DNA from: Calditrichia bacterium
Lineage (GTDB): Bacteria > Calditrichota > Calditrichia > Calditrichales > J004
DNA length: 64,000 nucleotides
Assembly: GCA_020635035.1 (NCBI GenBank)
Contig: JACKAO010000009.1
Coordinates: forward strand, 84,077-148,076
Reading direction: 5' to 3'
The number at the start of each line of letters is the position of its first letter. The stretch's first letter is position 1. Below the pieces are notes generated by a model that saw only the letters and a list, made by a program, of their open reading frames with translations, was not told the origin of the DNA and searched no databases. Made by a program: the position numbers and the translations under genes. Shown here one piece after another: positions 18,221-27,221 of the stretch.

Positions 18221-19564
18221 ATGAAAGAAGCTTTAAGTAAATCCAAACTGGATTACATATTTTACCATCTGAACCGTCATGTTGATCTTAAGGATTTATC
18301 GGGATTCTTCATTTTTGATTTGTCTGAAAAACAACCCAATAAACCGTTTATTCTTTTCCGGAAATCGGATAAAAAGTTAACAAAAAATTTCAGTATTAAT
18401 GATATTCCCGTCCTTTATCCACTCTCGGAGGAGAAATCATTCTTCAGTTTTGATAATGCCTATAACCTTTTATTTAATCACGATTTATTGAAATCCGCTT
18501 TTTTCCTGTTATCCGGATTTCAGGAGACGCTTCCGTTTAATGGCGATCATATGGGAAGATTCGCCTATGATGACAGTATTCAAAAAGAACTGGGGATTGC
18601 TGAAAAACCAATTGTAAACATTTATTTTTCGATCATTATTGACGCTTTTGAACAATTCTGCCAAAAACATAATTTGCAGATGAACAAGCGCAACTATTGG
18701 GATGACAAAGAATATGGTTTTTTATTGACTCATGATGTTGACAGGGTAGACAAGTGGACATCGATGGAATTTAAAAAACGCATAAAAATGGTCATAAAAA
18801 GCGGTTTTACAAAGCACTGGAAATATTTTTGGGAATCATTAAAACATTTTAAAAGCAATGAAAATCCCTACTGGAATTTTGAATGGATGAAAAAATTAGA
18901 AACTGAAAAAGGATTTAAAAGCACCTGGTTTTTTCTACCTGAAGGTCACAGACTCATTGATGCCTGGTACTCATTTGATGAACCACGCATAAAGCAACTG
19001 GCAGCCTTTTTTCAAAGGTCCGGAGATTCTATTGGTATGCATGCTACGTTTTTATCGAAGGAAGATAAAAATGTTATGGCTGATAATTTAAAAGCTGTTC
19101 AGAAGCTGGTTGAAAATAAAGTGATTATTTCACGGCAGCATTGGCTTAATTTTAAATACCCGCAGACATTACGCAATCTTGAAGAGCTTGGCATAAGGTA
19201 TGACAGTTCCTGGGGTTTTTCAGGAAATATCGGCTGGCGTAATTCCTATTGCCTGCCTTTTAGGGCCTACGATATAGAACAGGACCAAATGATGGATATT
19301 TGGGAGCTTCCTTTGGCTGTTATGGATGTTACTCTTTTTCAATATATGGGACTATCTTTGAAGCAGGCGGAAGAAAGGCTTCTTAAGCTTATTGAAACTT
19401 GCAGAAAATATAACGGATTTTTAGTACTGCTATGGCACAACAGCCATTTTGATGAAACTTTGATTCCGGGAATTACGGCGTTTTATCAGTCTCTTCTTGA
19501 CCATATTTCAGACAGCCCGCAAAAACCACTCTCACTGAATGATATAGTAACTATTACATCCTGA
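18221..19564 (+). CDS. Polysaccharide deacetylase-like protein (NodB fold)
   Basis: 447 residues. About 160 N-terminal residues are of an uncharacterised type often seen before NodB-like domains. From residue 165 comes FLLTHDVD (H171, D172, D174), equivalent to the metal-binding TxDD motif, then GMHATF for the second His motif and SRQHWLNFKYP and YDSSWGF for the later substrate-side motifs. WELPLAVMD and LLWHNSHFD complete the barrel; the last His could be the catalytic acid. Carbohydrate esterases of family 4 remove N- or O-acetyl groups from polymers. No signal peptide is seen, so action on cytoplasmic lipid-linked intermediates is possible. It closes the + strand run. Confidence 0.83.
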   Translation: MKEALSKSKLDYIFYHLNRHVDLKDLSGFFIFDLSEKQPNKPFILFRKSDKKLTKNFSINDIPVLYPLSEEKSFFSFDNAYNLLFNHDLLKSAFFLLSGFQETLPFNGDHMGRFAYDDSIQKELGIAEKPIVNIYFSIIIDAFEQFCQKHNLQMNKRNYWDDKEYGFLLTHDVDRVDKWTSMEFKKRIKMVIKSGFTKHWKYFWESLKHFKSNENPYWNFEWMKKLETEKGFKSTWFFLPEGHRLIDAWYSFDEPRIKQLAAFFQRSGDSIGMHATFLSKEDKNVMADNLKAVQKLVENKVIISRQHWLNFKYPQTLRNLEELGIRYDSSWGFSGNIGWRNSYCLPFRAYDIEQDQMMDIWELPLAVMDVTLFQYMGLSLKQAEERLLKLIETCRKYNGFLVLLWHNSHFDETLIPGITAFYQSLLDHISDSPQKPLSLNDIVTITS

Positions 19565-19568
19565 TAAA

Positions 19569-20777
19569 TTACCAGGTTATTGGGCGGGCAATATTTGTGT
19601 ATCCGCCACGGGGTGTAATTTCTATTTTTTCTGATCCGTCTGTGCTCATTATCCACAACTGCCGGTCATAATAAGTCGGGCCGGTTACCAGTATGTAGAT
19701 TATCTTTTGATCATCTTTTGTAAATGTCGGGTATATAGCTTCACCTTCATTACTGAAATCAAGAATTCTTGGCACATCTTGTCGAAGGCTTTTAATGATT
19801 ATCTGATAACTTTGCTGTTGCTCGGACTTTGTGGAATAGATTAGTGTTGTACCGGCATGATTGAAAGAAGGAAATGCGGCTTCTTCGTTTTCAAAAGTTA
19901 GCTGGGTTTCCTGGCTTCCATCAAATTTTACTTTATAAAGCTGTACCGTTCCTGAGACATTTGATTGATAGTAAATCCAATCCGAATTTGCATACGGTAC
20001 AGGTCTTTTTGTCCAGGCAGAATCAACAATAACTTCTCTAAAATCAGATCCATCAATGTTCATGTGCGCAATATTCCAGATATCGGGAGCAACTTTGTAG
20101 TCGCAGACAATTCGATTCATAAAAGGTGAATAACGTATAAAATTGATCAGGCGCGGTGCAGATCCCAGGATTTTTATATCTGCAGTATTCATATTGTATT
20201 TAGCAAGAGTGTATGCATCCAGTCTGTAAATTATTTCGTCTTTATTACCCAGCCAGATCGGATAAGCGCCAGCTGTTAAATCACTGAAGCCGGAACCATC
20301 AGTATTCATTGTTAAAACGCGCCATTCTCCGAATGCGTTTTGTGCCATAAAAAGAAATGGTTGTATACCGGGAGTGTTCCCCCAGGTTACAATTATTTTC
20401 AATCCGCCGCTGACTGGATCTAGCTGAAGATAAACCGGGGAGATTTGGCCGGCAATAACATTGACCCGTGTATTTCCGGTATAAAGAACATTTTTCTGCT
20501 CATCCAATGCGTCGACTTTTAAAAGCCATTCACCTGTGGCAAGGTCATTAATCTCTGCAGTCGCTTTTGTATCATTGATTATAAAACTGAATTTCACAGA
20601 GTCATAATCATTTCGGGTCAGCAAACCAGCAACGCTCACAACATCCTGGGGAGCTGCAGACATGTCCAGGCTAAGCGAAATGGAGCTTTTTGATGAACTC
20701 GTTTCGTCAGTACTAACCGGATTATCGATACATGAATAAAACAGAATAATTATTATAAAAACAAAAAACTTATTCAT
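19569..20777 (-). CDS. Lipoprotein with TolB-like beta-propeller repeats
   Basis: 402 residues from the ATG at 20777; a longer frame reaching into the preceding gene is spurious. The N-terminus is a lipoprotein signal ending in LFYSC. Residues about 25-130 form a domain shared with the next upstream gene (DMSAAPQDV, GQISPVYLQLDPVSGGLKI). The rest holds TolB/PD40-type blades (MNTDGSG, KFDGSQETQLT, FPSFNHAGTTLIYS, STDGSEKIEITP). These are likely scaffold or binding proteins at the outer membrane. The start lies 4 bases after the previous gene's stop, so the pair is one operon, convergent with the polysaccharide genes. Confidence 0.82.
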   Translation of the reverse strand: MNKFFVFIIIILFYSCIDNPVSTDETSSSKSSISLSLDMSAAPQDVVSVAGLLTRNDYDSVKFSFIINDTKATAEINDLATGEWLLKVDALDEQKNVLYTGNTRVNVIAGQISPVYLQLDPVSGGLKIIVTWGNTPGIQPFLFMAQNAFGEWRVLTMNTDGSGFSDLTAGAYPIWLGNKDEIIYRLDAYTLAKYNMNTADIKILGSAPRLINFIRYSPFMNRIVCDYKVAPDIWNIAHMNIDGSDFREVIVDSAWTKRPVPYANSDWIYYQSNVSGTVQLYKVKFDGSQETQLTFENEEAAFPSFNHAGTTLIYSTKSEQQQSYQIIIKSLRQDVPRILDFSNEGEAIYPTFTKDDQKIIYILVTGPTYYDRQLWIMSTDGSEKIEITPRGGYTNIARPITW

Positions 20778-20781
20778 TTTA

Positions 20782-21855
20782 CTAATCCATGTTATAAATA
20801 TTAATAATCTCTCTTTCAGTGAGAGCTTTGTTAAAAAGCATAATTTCATCCAAAGTGCCATGAAAATGATTTGTATTACCAGGCGGAATTGTTGAATCTG
20901 TTCGTCCTATACTTGCCGGGCTTCCATTATAAGCAATCTGTTCAGCCAAACTGGTACCGTTGCTCTCCTCCGTATTTGCTTTTTGCCCATTTATATAAAT
21001 TTCCATATCGTTAAAGGATCGCATCACACCAACAATATGATACCATGTATTTACCTCTATGGAATCAGTTGTGACAATTCCCCGTCTGCTGTATGGACCG
21101 GCATTACCACCATTTCCGAATGCCATTGCAATTGTATGATATTGAGATGCATGAATCCAGAATCCATTATAAATACCGTCATCGTAATTGTTTGTAAGGA
21201 TTGGATTATGATGATCGAAAGATGCTACTTTTATCCATGCTGAAACAGAAAGTGGAAATTGCGGCTTAAGAATTCGGGAAGTTGTTAAATCAATATAGTC
21301 ATCCATTCCATCGAAATAATAAGCGCTTTTTGGGTTTCCTTTTCTGTCAGGCGTTAAGACTGCTCCGAAAACACTTCCATGATTTTCAAAACCACTAAAA
21401 TCATGCGCGCTTCCGTCAAATGGAAAATAGGCGACTGGTGCAGGTGCTTGATTGCCCCAGGAAACAACAATTTTTAGTCCACCCGTTACCGGATTTAATT
21501 GTAAATAAACTGTGGAAATTTGCCCGGAAATAACCCTGACAAATGTAGACCCCTGGTATAAAAGCTGCCCTTGATTATTCAATGCTTCTACATTCAGAAA
21601 CCAATCTCCACCTTTTAAATTATTGAGAAGGGCAGTTGCTGTCTGATTTTCAATTCTAAAACCGAAGAAAACCGTATCATTGCCAGTTCGGCTCAACGTA
21701 CCATTTAGCTGACTAACATCGATAGGAGCAAGAGACATATCCAGAGAAAAAGTCACACTGCCATCGGTTTGATTAATATTAGGATCAAAAGCGGTATCGT
21801 TCTGGCAGGAAATAATAATGAATGCTACAAAAATAACTAAAATAGATTGACGCAC
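20782..21855 (-). CDS. Lipoprotein with LamG/concanavalin-like domain
   Basis: 357 residues. The signal ends in an IISC lipobox. The following 130 residues form the domain shared with the downstream lipoprotein (DMSLAPIDV, GQISTVYLQLNPVTGGLKI). Residues about 145-355 form a LamG-type jelly roll: YFPFDGSAHDFSG, YYFDGMDDYIDL, FPLSVSAWIKV, WYHIVGVM, EIYINGQK, HGTLDEIMLFNKALTEREI. Such domains bind carbohydrate or act as structural modules. The start is GTG with GGGAGGA upstream. Its location within the polysaccharide locus suggests a cell-surface role, possibly holding the polymer. Confidence 0.83.
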   Translation of the reverse strand: MRQSILVIFVAFIIISCQNDTAFDPNINQTDGSVTFSLDMSLAPIDVSQLNGTLSRTGNDTVFFGFRIENQTATALLNNLKGGDWFLNVEALNNQGQLLYQGSTFVRVISGQISTVYLQLNPVTGGLKIVVSWGNQAPAPVAYFPFDGSAHDFSGFENHGSVFGAVLTPDRKGNPKSAYYFDGMDDYIDLTTSRILKPQFPLSVSAWIKVASFDHHNPILTNNYDDGIYNGFWIHASQYHTIAMAFGNGGNAGPYSRRGIVTTDSIEVNTWYHIVGVMRSFNDMEIYINGQKANTEESNGTSLAEQIAYNGSPASIGRTDSTIPPGNTNHFHGTLDEIMLFNKALTEREIINIYNMD

Positions 21856-22008
21856 CTTAATCCTCCCTGATCTTATATAAATTCAATATAAAAATCTGAG
21901 ACCAAAATACAAGCTTTTTTAGTCTTAAATACAAAATTGAAATAGGAAATATTGTATTTACTTTTTAGATTTAAGATTAATTACAAACATCTTATAGGAG
22001 AACGATTG

Positions 22009-23139
22009 ATGAATAATCCGATTAGCAGCGTACCCCTGCTGGATTTAAAAGCGCAATATGCCACACTAAAAAAAGAAATAGAACCGGTTGTATTAGAAGT
22101 TTGTGCATCCCAGTATTTTATTGGCGGGCCGAAACTTAAAGATTTTGAAAAAAATGTTGCTGAGTATTGTCAGGCAAAATATGCCCTGGGAGTATCTTCA
22201 GGGACGGACGCACTAATTTTAGCACTTATGGCACTCGATATAAAACCGGATGATGAAGTTATTGTGCCGGTATATTCGTTTTTCGCAACAGCAGGTTGTG
22301 TTTCCCGGTTAAATGCCAAACCTGTTTTTGTGGATATCGATCCTGTTACTTATAATATCGATTCATCCAGAATCGAAAAAGCAATTACTTCAAAAACAAA
22401 AGCAATAATCCCGGTTCATTTATATGGACAACTTGCAAATATGGAAGAGATCAAAAGGATTGCTCAAAAGCATAATTTATTCATAATCGAAGATGCTGCC
22501 CAGGCCATAGGATCTGCTGATGATAAGGGCAGAAGGGCAGGTACTTTCGGCGATATAGGCTGTTTTTCATTTTTTCCAAGTAAAAATTTAGGCGGATTTG
22601 GTGATGGTGGTTTGGTAACAACCGATGATGAAGGTCTTTTTAATAAAATGGATTACCTTAAAAATCATGGGGCTAATCCAAAGTATTATCACAAAATGAT
22701 TGGTGGCAATTTCAGACTCGATGCACTGCAGGCAGCTGTGTTGGATATTAAACTTAAATACCTGGACAGCTGGACAGAAGGCAGGCAAAAAAATGCGGAA
22801 TATTATACAAGTGAAATTGAAAAACGAAATCTTTCAAAATTTGTAACTGTTCCGGCTAAAACGGATGGATTCCGCCATATATACAATCAGTACATCATTC
22901 GCGGTAAGGATCGTGACGGTTTACTGAATCATTTAAAATCTAGAAATATAGGTTGTGAAATTTATTATCCGGTTACGTTTAACAACCAGGAGTGTTTTTC
23001 ATATCTTGGGTATGAAAGCGGGGATTTTCCGGAAGCAGAAAAAGCAGCATCTGAAACTCTGGCAATTCCCATTTATCCGGAATTATCTTTTGATCAGAAG
23101 AATTATATTCTGGATAGTATTCAGGAATTTTATTTGTAA
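22009..23139 (+). CDS. DegT/DnrJ/EryC1-family sugar aminotransferase
   Basis: 376 residues. I set the start at the ATG at 22009, preceded by TAGGAG with 8 bases spacing; a longer frame from 21952 lacks this. The PLP Lys is K192 in FFPSKNLGGFGDGG and the Asp is D162 in IIEDAAQA; GTDALILAL (66-74) is the phosphate-binding region. The LDLKAQY and FIGGPKLKDFE openings are those of sugar 3- or 4-aminotransferases (FdtB/QdtB/WlbE-like). This is a second aminotransferase for the locus, set apart from the main run by two lipoprotein genes on the other strand, so it may be transcribed on its own. Confidence 0.9.
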   Translation: MNNPISSVPLLDLKAQYATLKKEIEPVVLEVCASQYFIGGPKLKDFEKNVAEYCQAKYALGVSSGTDALILALMALDIKPDDEVIVPVYSFFATAGCVSRLNAKPVFVDIDPVTYNIDSSRIEKAITSKTKAIIPVHLYGQLANMEEIKRIAQKHNLFIIEDAAQAIGSADDKGRRAGTFGDIGCFSFFPSKNLGGFGDGGLVTTDDEGLFNKMDYLKNHGANPKYYHKMIGGNFRLDALQAAVLDIKLKYLDSWTEGRQKNAEYYTSEIEKRNLSKFVTVPAKTDGFRHIYNQYIIRGKDRDGLLNHLKSRNIGCEIYYPVTFNNQECFSYLGYESGDFPEAEKAASETLAIPIYPELSFDQKNYILDSIQEFYL

Positions 23140-23141
23140 TA

Positions 23142-24626
23142 TTATAACTTTATTTTTTCAAAGACTTGGGAAAATGTCTTGAGATCATAAGGTTTTTGTA
23201 AATATTCAGCAGCTCCCATTGCTAACATATCATCCCTTTTATTGGACTCTCCAACACCGGATGTAATAATAACAGGGATGGTACTGTTAAATTTCCTGAT
23301 TTCCTGGAAGCAGGTTACACCATTCATTTTTGGCATAACGAGATCCAATATAACCAGGTCTACCTTGTTATCAGATTCTTGCAGCATTGAGATGGCTTGC
23401 ATCGGGCCTTCCGCACATAGTGTATCATAACCGATGTAATCAAGCATATCTTTTGCCATATCCCTGATTACCTTTTCATCATCGACGATAAGTACGGTTT
23501 TGTTTTTTCGATTTGTTGAGATTGTTTCATCTGCCTGCGCATTTATAACATCTGTGTTGCTAACCGGGAAGTAAAGATCGAAGCGGGTTCCGCGATCAAC
23601 TTCTGAATAAACTTTTATTTCGCCTTTAAGATTTTTGATAATGCCATAAACAGTGGAAAGACCCAAGCCGGTGCCTTTGCCGGGTTCTTTTGTTGTAAAG
23701 AACGGGTCAAAGATCCGTTCAATATTTTCCATTTTTATGCCTTTGCCATTATCAATTACGGATAGTATAACATACTGGCCTTCGCCAAGTCCGCTTTCAC
23801 TTCTTTTGCCAATTTCCACAGTTTTTGCAGTAAAGATTATTTTCCCGGAGCCTTCTAATGCATCCCGGGCGTTAATTGCCAGGTTCATAATAATTTGCTG
23901 AATCCGGGTAGGGTCTATTTTTATCGGAGGCAAATCGATTGGCAATTTGTTTTCAACAGTAATCTCTTTGCCGAAGAGCTTGCCCATTATTTCAAGTGTT
24001 TCAGAGACGGCCCTGTTTAAATTGAGCGAGACATCTTCTTCAATATGATCATGCCTGGCAAAACTGAGCAACTGTTTAACAATATTTCCGGCTCGTTGAG
24101 CGGATTTATGGATTGCTTCTGCACGGGCAAAGTTTGCCTGGTCATTCTCAAGAGTCATTTTAATAAGTTCAGCATTAGGCAGTATTCCGGAAAGCAAATT
24201 ATTAAATTCATGGGCAATACCGCTTGCCAGCATCCCGATACTTTCCATCTTTTGTGCCTGAAGTAATTGAGCATGCATTGCTTTGAGTGCAGACATATCT
24301 TTAAAAAGGAAAGCTAACCCAACTTTTGAACCGTCGATATCGCGAATTCCGTTTACGGTGAGAATTACCGGAAATTTCTTACTTTTAAAATCGAATAAAT
24401 CACATTCTATGTCTTTTAATCCATTTTGGGTGTTAACAGCATCCTTAATACGCTTTACAAGCTTTTCATTCCTAATAATGTCGTTAAAAAAATTAACGGA
24501 TTGATCTTCTTCAATATTAAGAATTTCTCTTGCACTTAGATTAGAATAGATAAGCTCGCCATCCATCCTTACAGAACAAAAGCCATCGTGTAATTCTTCA
24601 ACTAACTGGGATAGTCGTCTTTGCAT
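23142..24626 (-). CDS. PAS - histidine kinase - receiver hybrid, soluble
   Basis: 494 residues. PAS fold at about 1-115 (DGFCSVRMDGELIYSN, FKDMSALK), then HisKA with H139 in GIAHEFNN, then a HATPase with N-box INARDAL, G1 DNGKGI and the GTGLGL lid. A receiver domain starts near 375, with the phospho-acceptor D428 in LVILDLVMP and a KP pair near the end. There is no membrane segment. It is preceded by 7 bases and a multi-spanning membrane protein, which could supply the sensing. AGGAAATAT lies before the ATG. The attached receiver suggests a phosphorelay; no separate HPt is nearby. The gene is convergent with the aminotransferase. Confidence 0.9.
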   Translation of the reverse strand: MQRRLSQLVEELHDGFCSVRMDGELIYSNLSAREILNIEEDQSVNFFNDIIRNEKLVKRIKDAVNTQNGLKDIECDLFDFKSKKFPVILTVNGIRDIDGSKVGLAFLFKDMSALKAMHAQLLQAQKMESIGMLASGIAHEFNNLLSGILPNAELIKMTLENDQANFARAEAIHKSAQRAGNIVKQLLSFARHDHIEEDVSLNLNRAVSETLEIMGKLFGKEITVENKLPIDLPPIKIDPTRIQQIIMNLAINARDALEGSGKIIFTAKTVEIGKRSESGLGEGQYVILSVIDNGKGIKMENIERIFDPFFTTKEPGKGTGLGLSTVYGIIKNLKGEIKVYSEVDRGTRFDLYFPVSNTDVINAQADETISTNRKNKTVLIVDDEKVIRDMAKDMLDYIGYDTLCAEGPMQAISMLQESDNKVDLVILDLVMPKMNGVTCFQEIRKFNSTIPVIITSGVGESNKRDDMLAMGAAEYLQKPYDLKTFSQVFEKIKL

Positions 24627-24633
24627 ATATTTC

Positions 24634-25788
24634 CTATTTATTCTTCTCCCGATGAATCAGGAATCCAATATGATCGTGCCATTTACGCTGGGTGTAAATG
24701 ATGGCATAAACCATAACTCCCACAATAAAGAAAAACATCAGCACAATATTAAATCGCGTGAAAAAACTAATCTCACCGAAGAAAAGTAATGGGACACTTA
24801 TCAAAATGAAAATCAATATGGAACCAAAATAAAGACGTTGTTTTCCAAGCTTGATCAAAACAGGTTCGAGAACACTTCTATGGGGTTTATCAACAAATCC
24901 TTTTAAAAGGTCATAATTTAAAACATAGTGTTCATTTTTCTTGCTTTCAGGCTTTGTCAGATAATACAATCGAATCATTAATAAGGAAATAAAACCGAAG
25001 TTAACAATTGTATTGAAATAAAGCGCAGGGATGTAGTTGTCTATCAGATTTAAGTTGTTATGGAGCTGGTAAATCTCATTCGTTATCATCAGGGTATGAA
25101 TTGAAATCAGAGCCGGAAGATATTCTGATAAAATGTAATGTCCCTGATTATAGGTAAACCAGATAAAAAGAAGAAATGACAAATTGATCAGATAAACATA
25201 TTTTGTATTAACCAGGATTAGATCTCGTGATTCTTCATAAAATTTAGGTCCCAAATCCCAATAATTTGCAAAAATGTTAACATTCGAATATGATAAAAGA
25301 ATAATCCCCAGAACAATTATAGATGCCAAAGTAAAATGTTTCTTTGCTTCGTTCTTGCGTGGTGAAATACTGAAAAAGAAAAGATACGCAGTTATAAGAA
25401 GCATTATTGAAGCTGTTACTAAGGTATTTCCCCGGTAAAGCCACACGAATAAGTTATACGCAAATCCTTCGGGAGTCTCTCCGCTTCCGGCAAATAGTAA
25501 AACAGTTGAAGAGATAATTAAATATAAGAATTCAGACATAAACAGTATTACCAGCGGCCGGTTGGCGATGGTGTATTTCAGTGAACGAAAACTCAGTAAC
25601 GCAATCAAAAAATAACAGCTGGTATTGATATACTGTACCGTGGTGATTGCATCAAGCAAAGAATTAAAATACAGTAATCCTGTAAAAATAATCTGGAATG
25701 CAACCTGGAATGAAAACACCCATACTAAATCACCGATATATTGTTTTTGGGTGTTATGCTTTTTTTGCTGGTCCAAAGCTTGTTGCAC
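24634..25788 (-). CDS. Multi-spanning membrane protein, possible sensor partner of the adjacent kinase
   Basis: 384 residues with about nine or ten hydrophobic segments: pairs within residues 25-70, then 80-170, 175-230, and further ones up to about 370. No catalytic motif is seen. It resembles the membrane halves of sensor kinases with 7TM or MASE-like input domains, but I recognise no named family. It lies 8 bases after the glycyl-tRNA synthetase stop and 7 bases before the soluble kinase, so all three are probably one transcript. The start is GTG; no ATG in frame is close. A two-protein sensor is inference. It could also be an unrelated transporter. Confidence 0.6.
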   Translation of the reverse strand: MQQALDQQKKHNTQKQYIGDLVWVFSFQVAFQIIFTGLLYFNSLLDAITTVQYINTSCYFLIALLSFRSLKYTIANRPLVILFMSEFLYLIISSTVLLFAGSGETPEGFAYNLFVWLYRGNTLVTASIMLLITAYLFFFSISPRKNEAKKHFTLASIIVLGIILLSYSNVNIFANYWDLGPKFYEESRDLILVNTKYVYLINLSFLLFIWFTYNQGHYILSEYLPALISIHTLMITNEIYQLHNNLNLIDNYIPALYFNTIVNFGFISLLMIRLYYLTKPESKKNEHYVLNYDLLKGFVDKPHRSVLEPVLIKLGKQRLYFGSILIFILISVPLLFFGEISFFTRFNIVLMFFFIVGVMVYAIIYTQRKWHDHIGFLIHREKNK

Positions 25789-25796
25789 TTAACATC

Positions 25797-27107
25797 CTAG
25801 AATTTAAGTTTGTCAGCCAAATAAGTTTTTATCTGACTGGCTGCTATCCGTTCCTGTTTCATGCTGTCACGGTATCTTAACGTAACGGTATTGTTTTCCA
25901 TCGTTTCATTATCTACTGTAATACAGAATGGTGTACCTGCTTCATCCTGACGACGATAGCGTCTTCCGATGGCGCCGCTTTCATCATAAAAAACACGGTA
26001 ATTTCCCTGCAAATCATCACGGATTTTCAATGCCAGTTCCGGCATACCGTCTTTTTTGACAAGTGGCAGAATGGCTGCTTTAATCGGGGCAATGGATGGA
26101 GCAAAACGCATTACAACACGTTCTTCTTCCTCTTCATAGGCATCAATAATTGTTGTAAGCACACTGCGGTCGCAGCCAATGGATGTTTCAATGACATAAG
26201 GTATATATTTTCCCTGGGCCTGCTCATCAAAATAATTCATGTTTTTACCAGAATATTGCGCATGCCTTCCAAGGTCAAAATCAGTACGATTGTGAATTCC
26301 TTCTATCTCCTGCCAGTCAAACGGAAATTCATATTCAATATCAAAAGCTGCTTTTGCATAATGAGCCAGCTCATCAGGACCATGTTCGTGAAAACGCAGC
26401 TTGGATTTTTTTAAACCGAGTCTTTCATACCAGTTCATCCGGGTTTGCATCCAGTATTCAAACCATTTTTCATCTTCACCGGGTTTTACGAAAAACTGCA
26501 TTTCCATCTGTTCGAATTCGCGTGTGCGGAAAGTAAAGTTACCGGGAGTAATTTCATTACGAAATGCTTTTCCTATTTGTGCTATCCCGAAAGGTAATTT
26601 CTGGCGGGCGGCTTCCCGGACATTGTGGAAATTTGTAAAAATACCTTGTGCCGTTTCCGGACGCAAATACACAACATTTGCTGAATCTTCCACCGGGCCC
26701 ATAAAAGTTTTAAACATCAGGTTAAAAGAGCGTGCTTCAGTAAATGAATCTCTGTTACCACAAACAGGGCAGGGTTTGGATGTGTCTATTTTATCTTCAC
26801 GAAAACGTGATTTACAAATTTTACAATCTATCAGGGGATCTGTAAAACCTTCAACGTGACCGGATGCTTCCCAAACACGCGGGTGCATTAAAATACTGGC
26901 ATCGACACCTTCAACATCATCGCGTTCGTAAACCATGCTCTTCCACCAGAGTTCTTTTACATTTTTCTTTAATTCAACACCCAGCGGGCCGTAATCGTAG
27001 CATGAGTTTAAACCACCGTAAATTTCACTGCTTTGGAAAATAAAACCGCGGCGTTTGGCAAGTGATACAATTTTATCCATTAATTTGTTTGTTGACTGAT
27101 TTGCCAC
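25797..27107 (-). CDS. glyS: Glycyl-tRNA synthetase, homodimeric type
   Basis: 436 residues of class II synthetase, single-chain form (GlyQS) as in many FCB bacteria. RPETAQGIF and the motif 2 loop (FRNEITPGNF, FRTREFEQ) bind ATP and acceptor. Motif 3 reads ETSIGCDRSVL instead of the more usual EPSxGxxR. A zinc pair CKIC...CPVC is in the insertion. The C-terminal anticodon-binding domain is present (AAILPLV, GRRYRRQDEAG). The start is GTG with a strong AGGAGG 5 bases upstream. It charges tRNA-Gly. Shorter than some members but complete. Confidence 0.95.
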   Translation of the reverse strand: MANQSTNKLMDKIVSLAKRRGFIFQSSEIYGGLNSCYDYGPLGVELKKNVKELWWKSMVYERDDVEGVDASILMHPRVWEASGHVEGFTDPLIDCKICKSRFREDKIDTSKPCPVCGNRDSFTEARSFNLMFKTFMGPVEDSANVVYLRPETAQGIFTNFHNVREAARQKLPFGIAQIGKAFRNEITPGNFTFRTREFEQMEMQFFVKPGEDEKWFEYWMQTRMNWYERLGLKKSKLRFHEHGPDELAHYAKAAFDIEYEFPFDWQEIEGIHNRTDFDLGRHAQYSGKNMNYFDEQAQGKYIPYVIETSIGCDRSVLTTIIDAYEEEEERVVMRFAPSIAPIKAAILPLVKKDGMPELALKIRDDLQGNYRVFYDESGAIGRRYRRQDEAGTPFCITVDNETMENNTVTLRYRDSMKQERIAASQIKTYLADKLKF

Positions 27108-27221
27108 TTAGTCCTCCTGTAAACGTAGCGAATACCTGTTCAAAATTTGTTAATAAAGGGCAACGAATATAAGCAATTATCCTAATTTTGACTAATCAAT
27201 TTATTTGAATAAAAGACCTGT

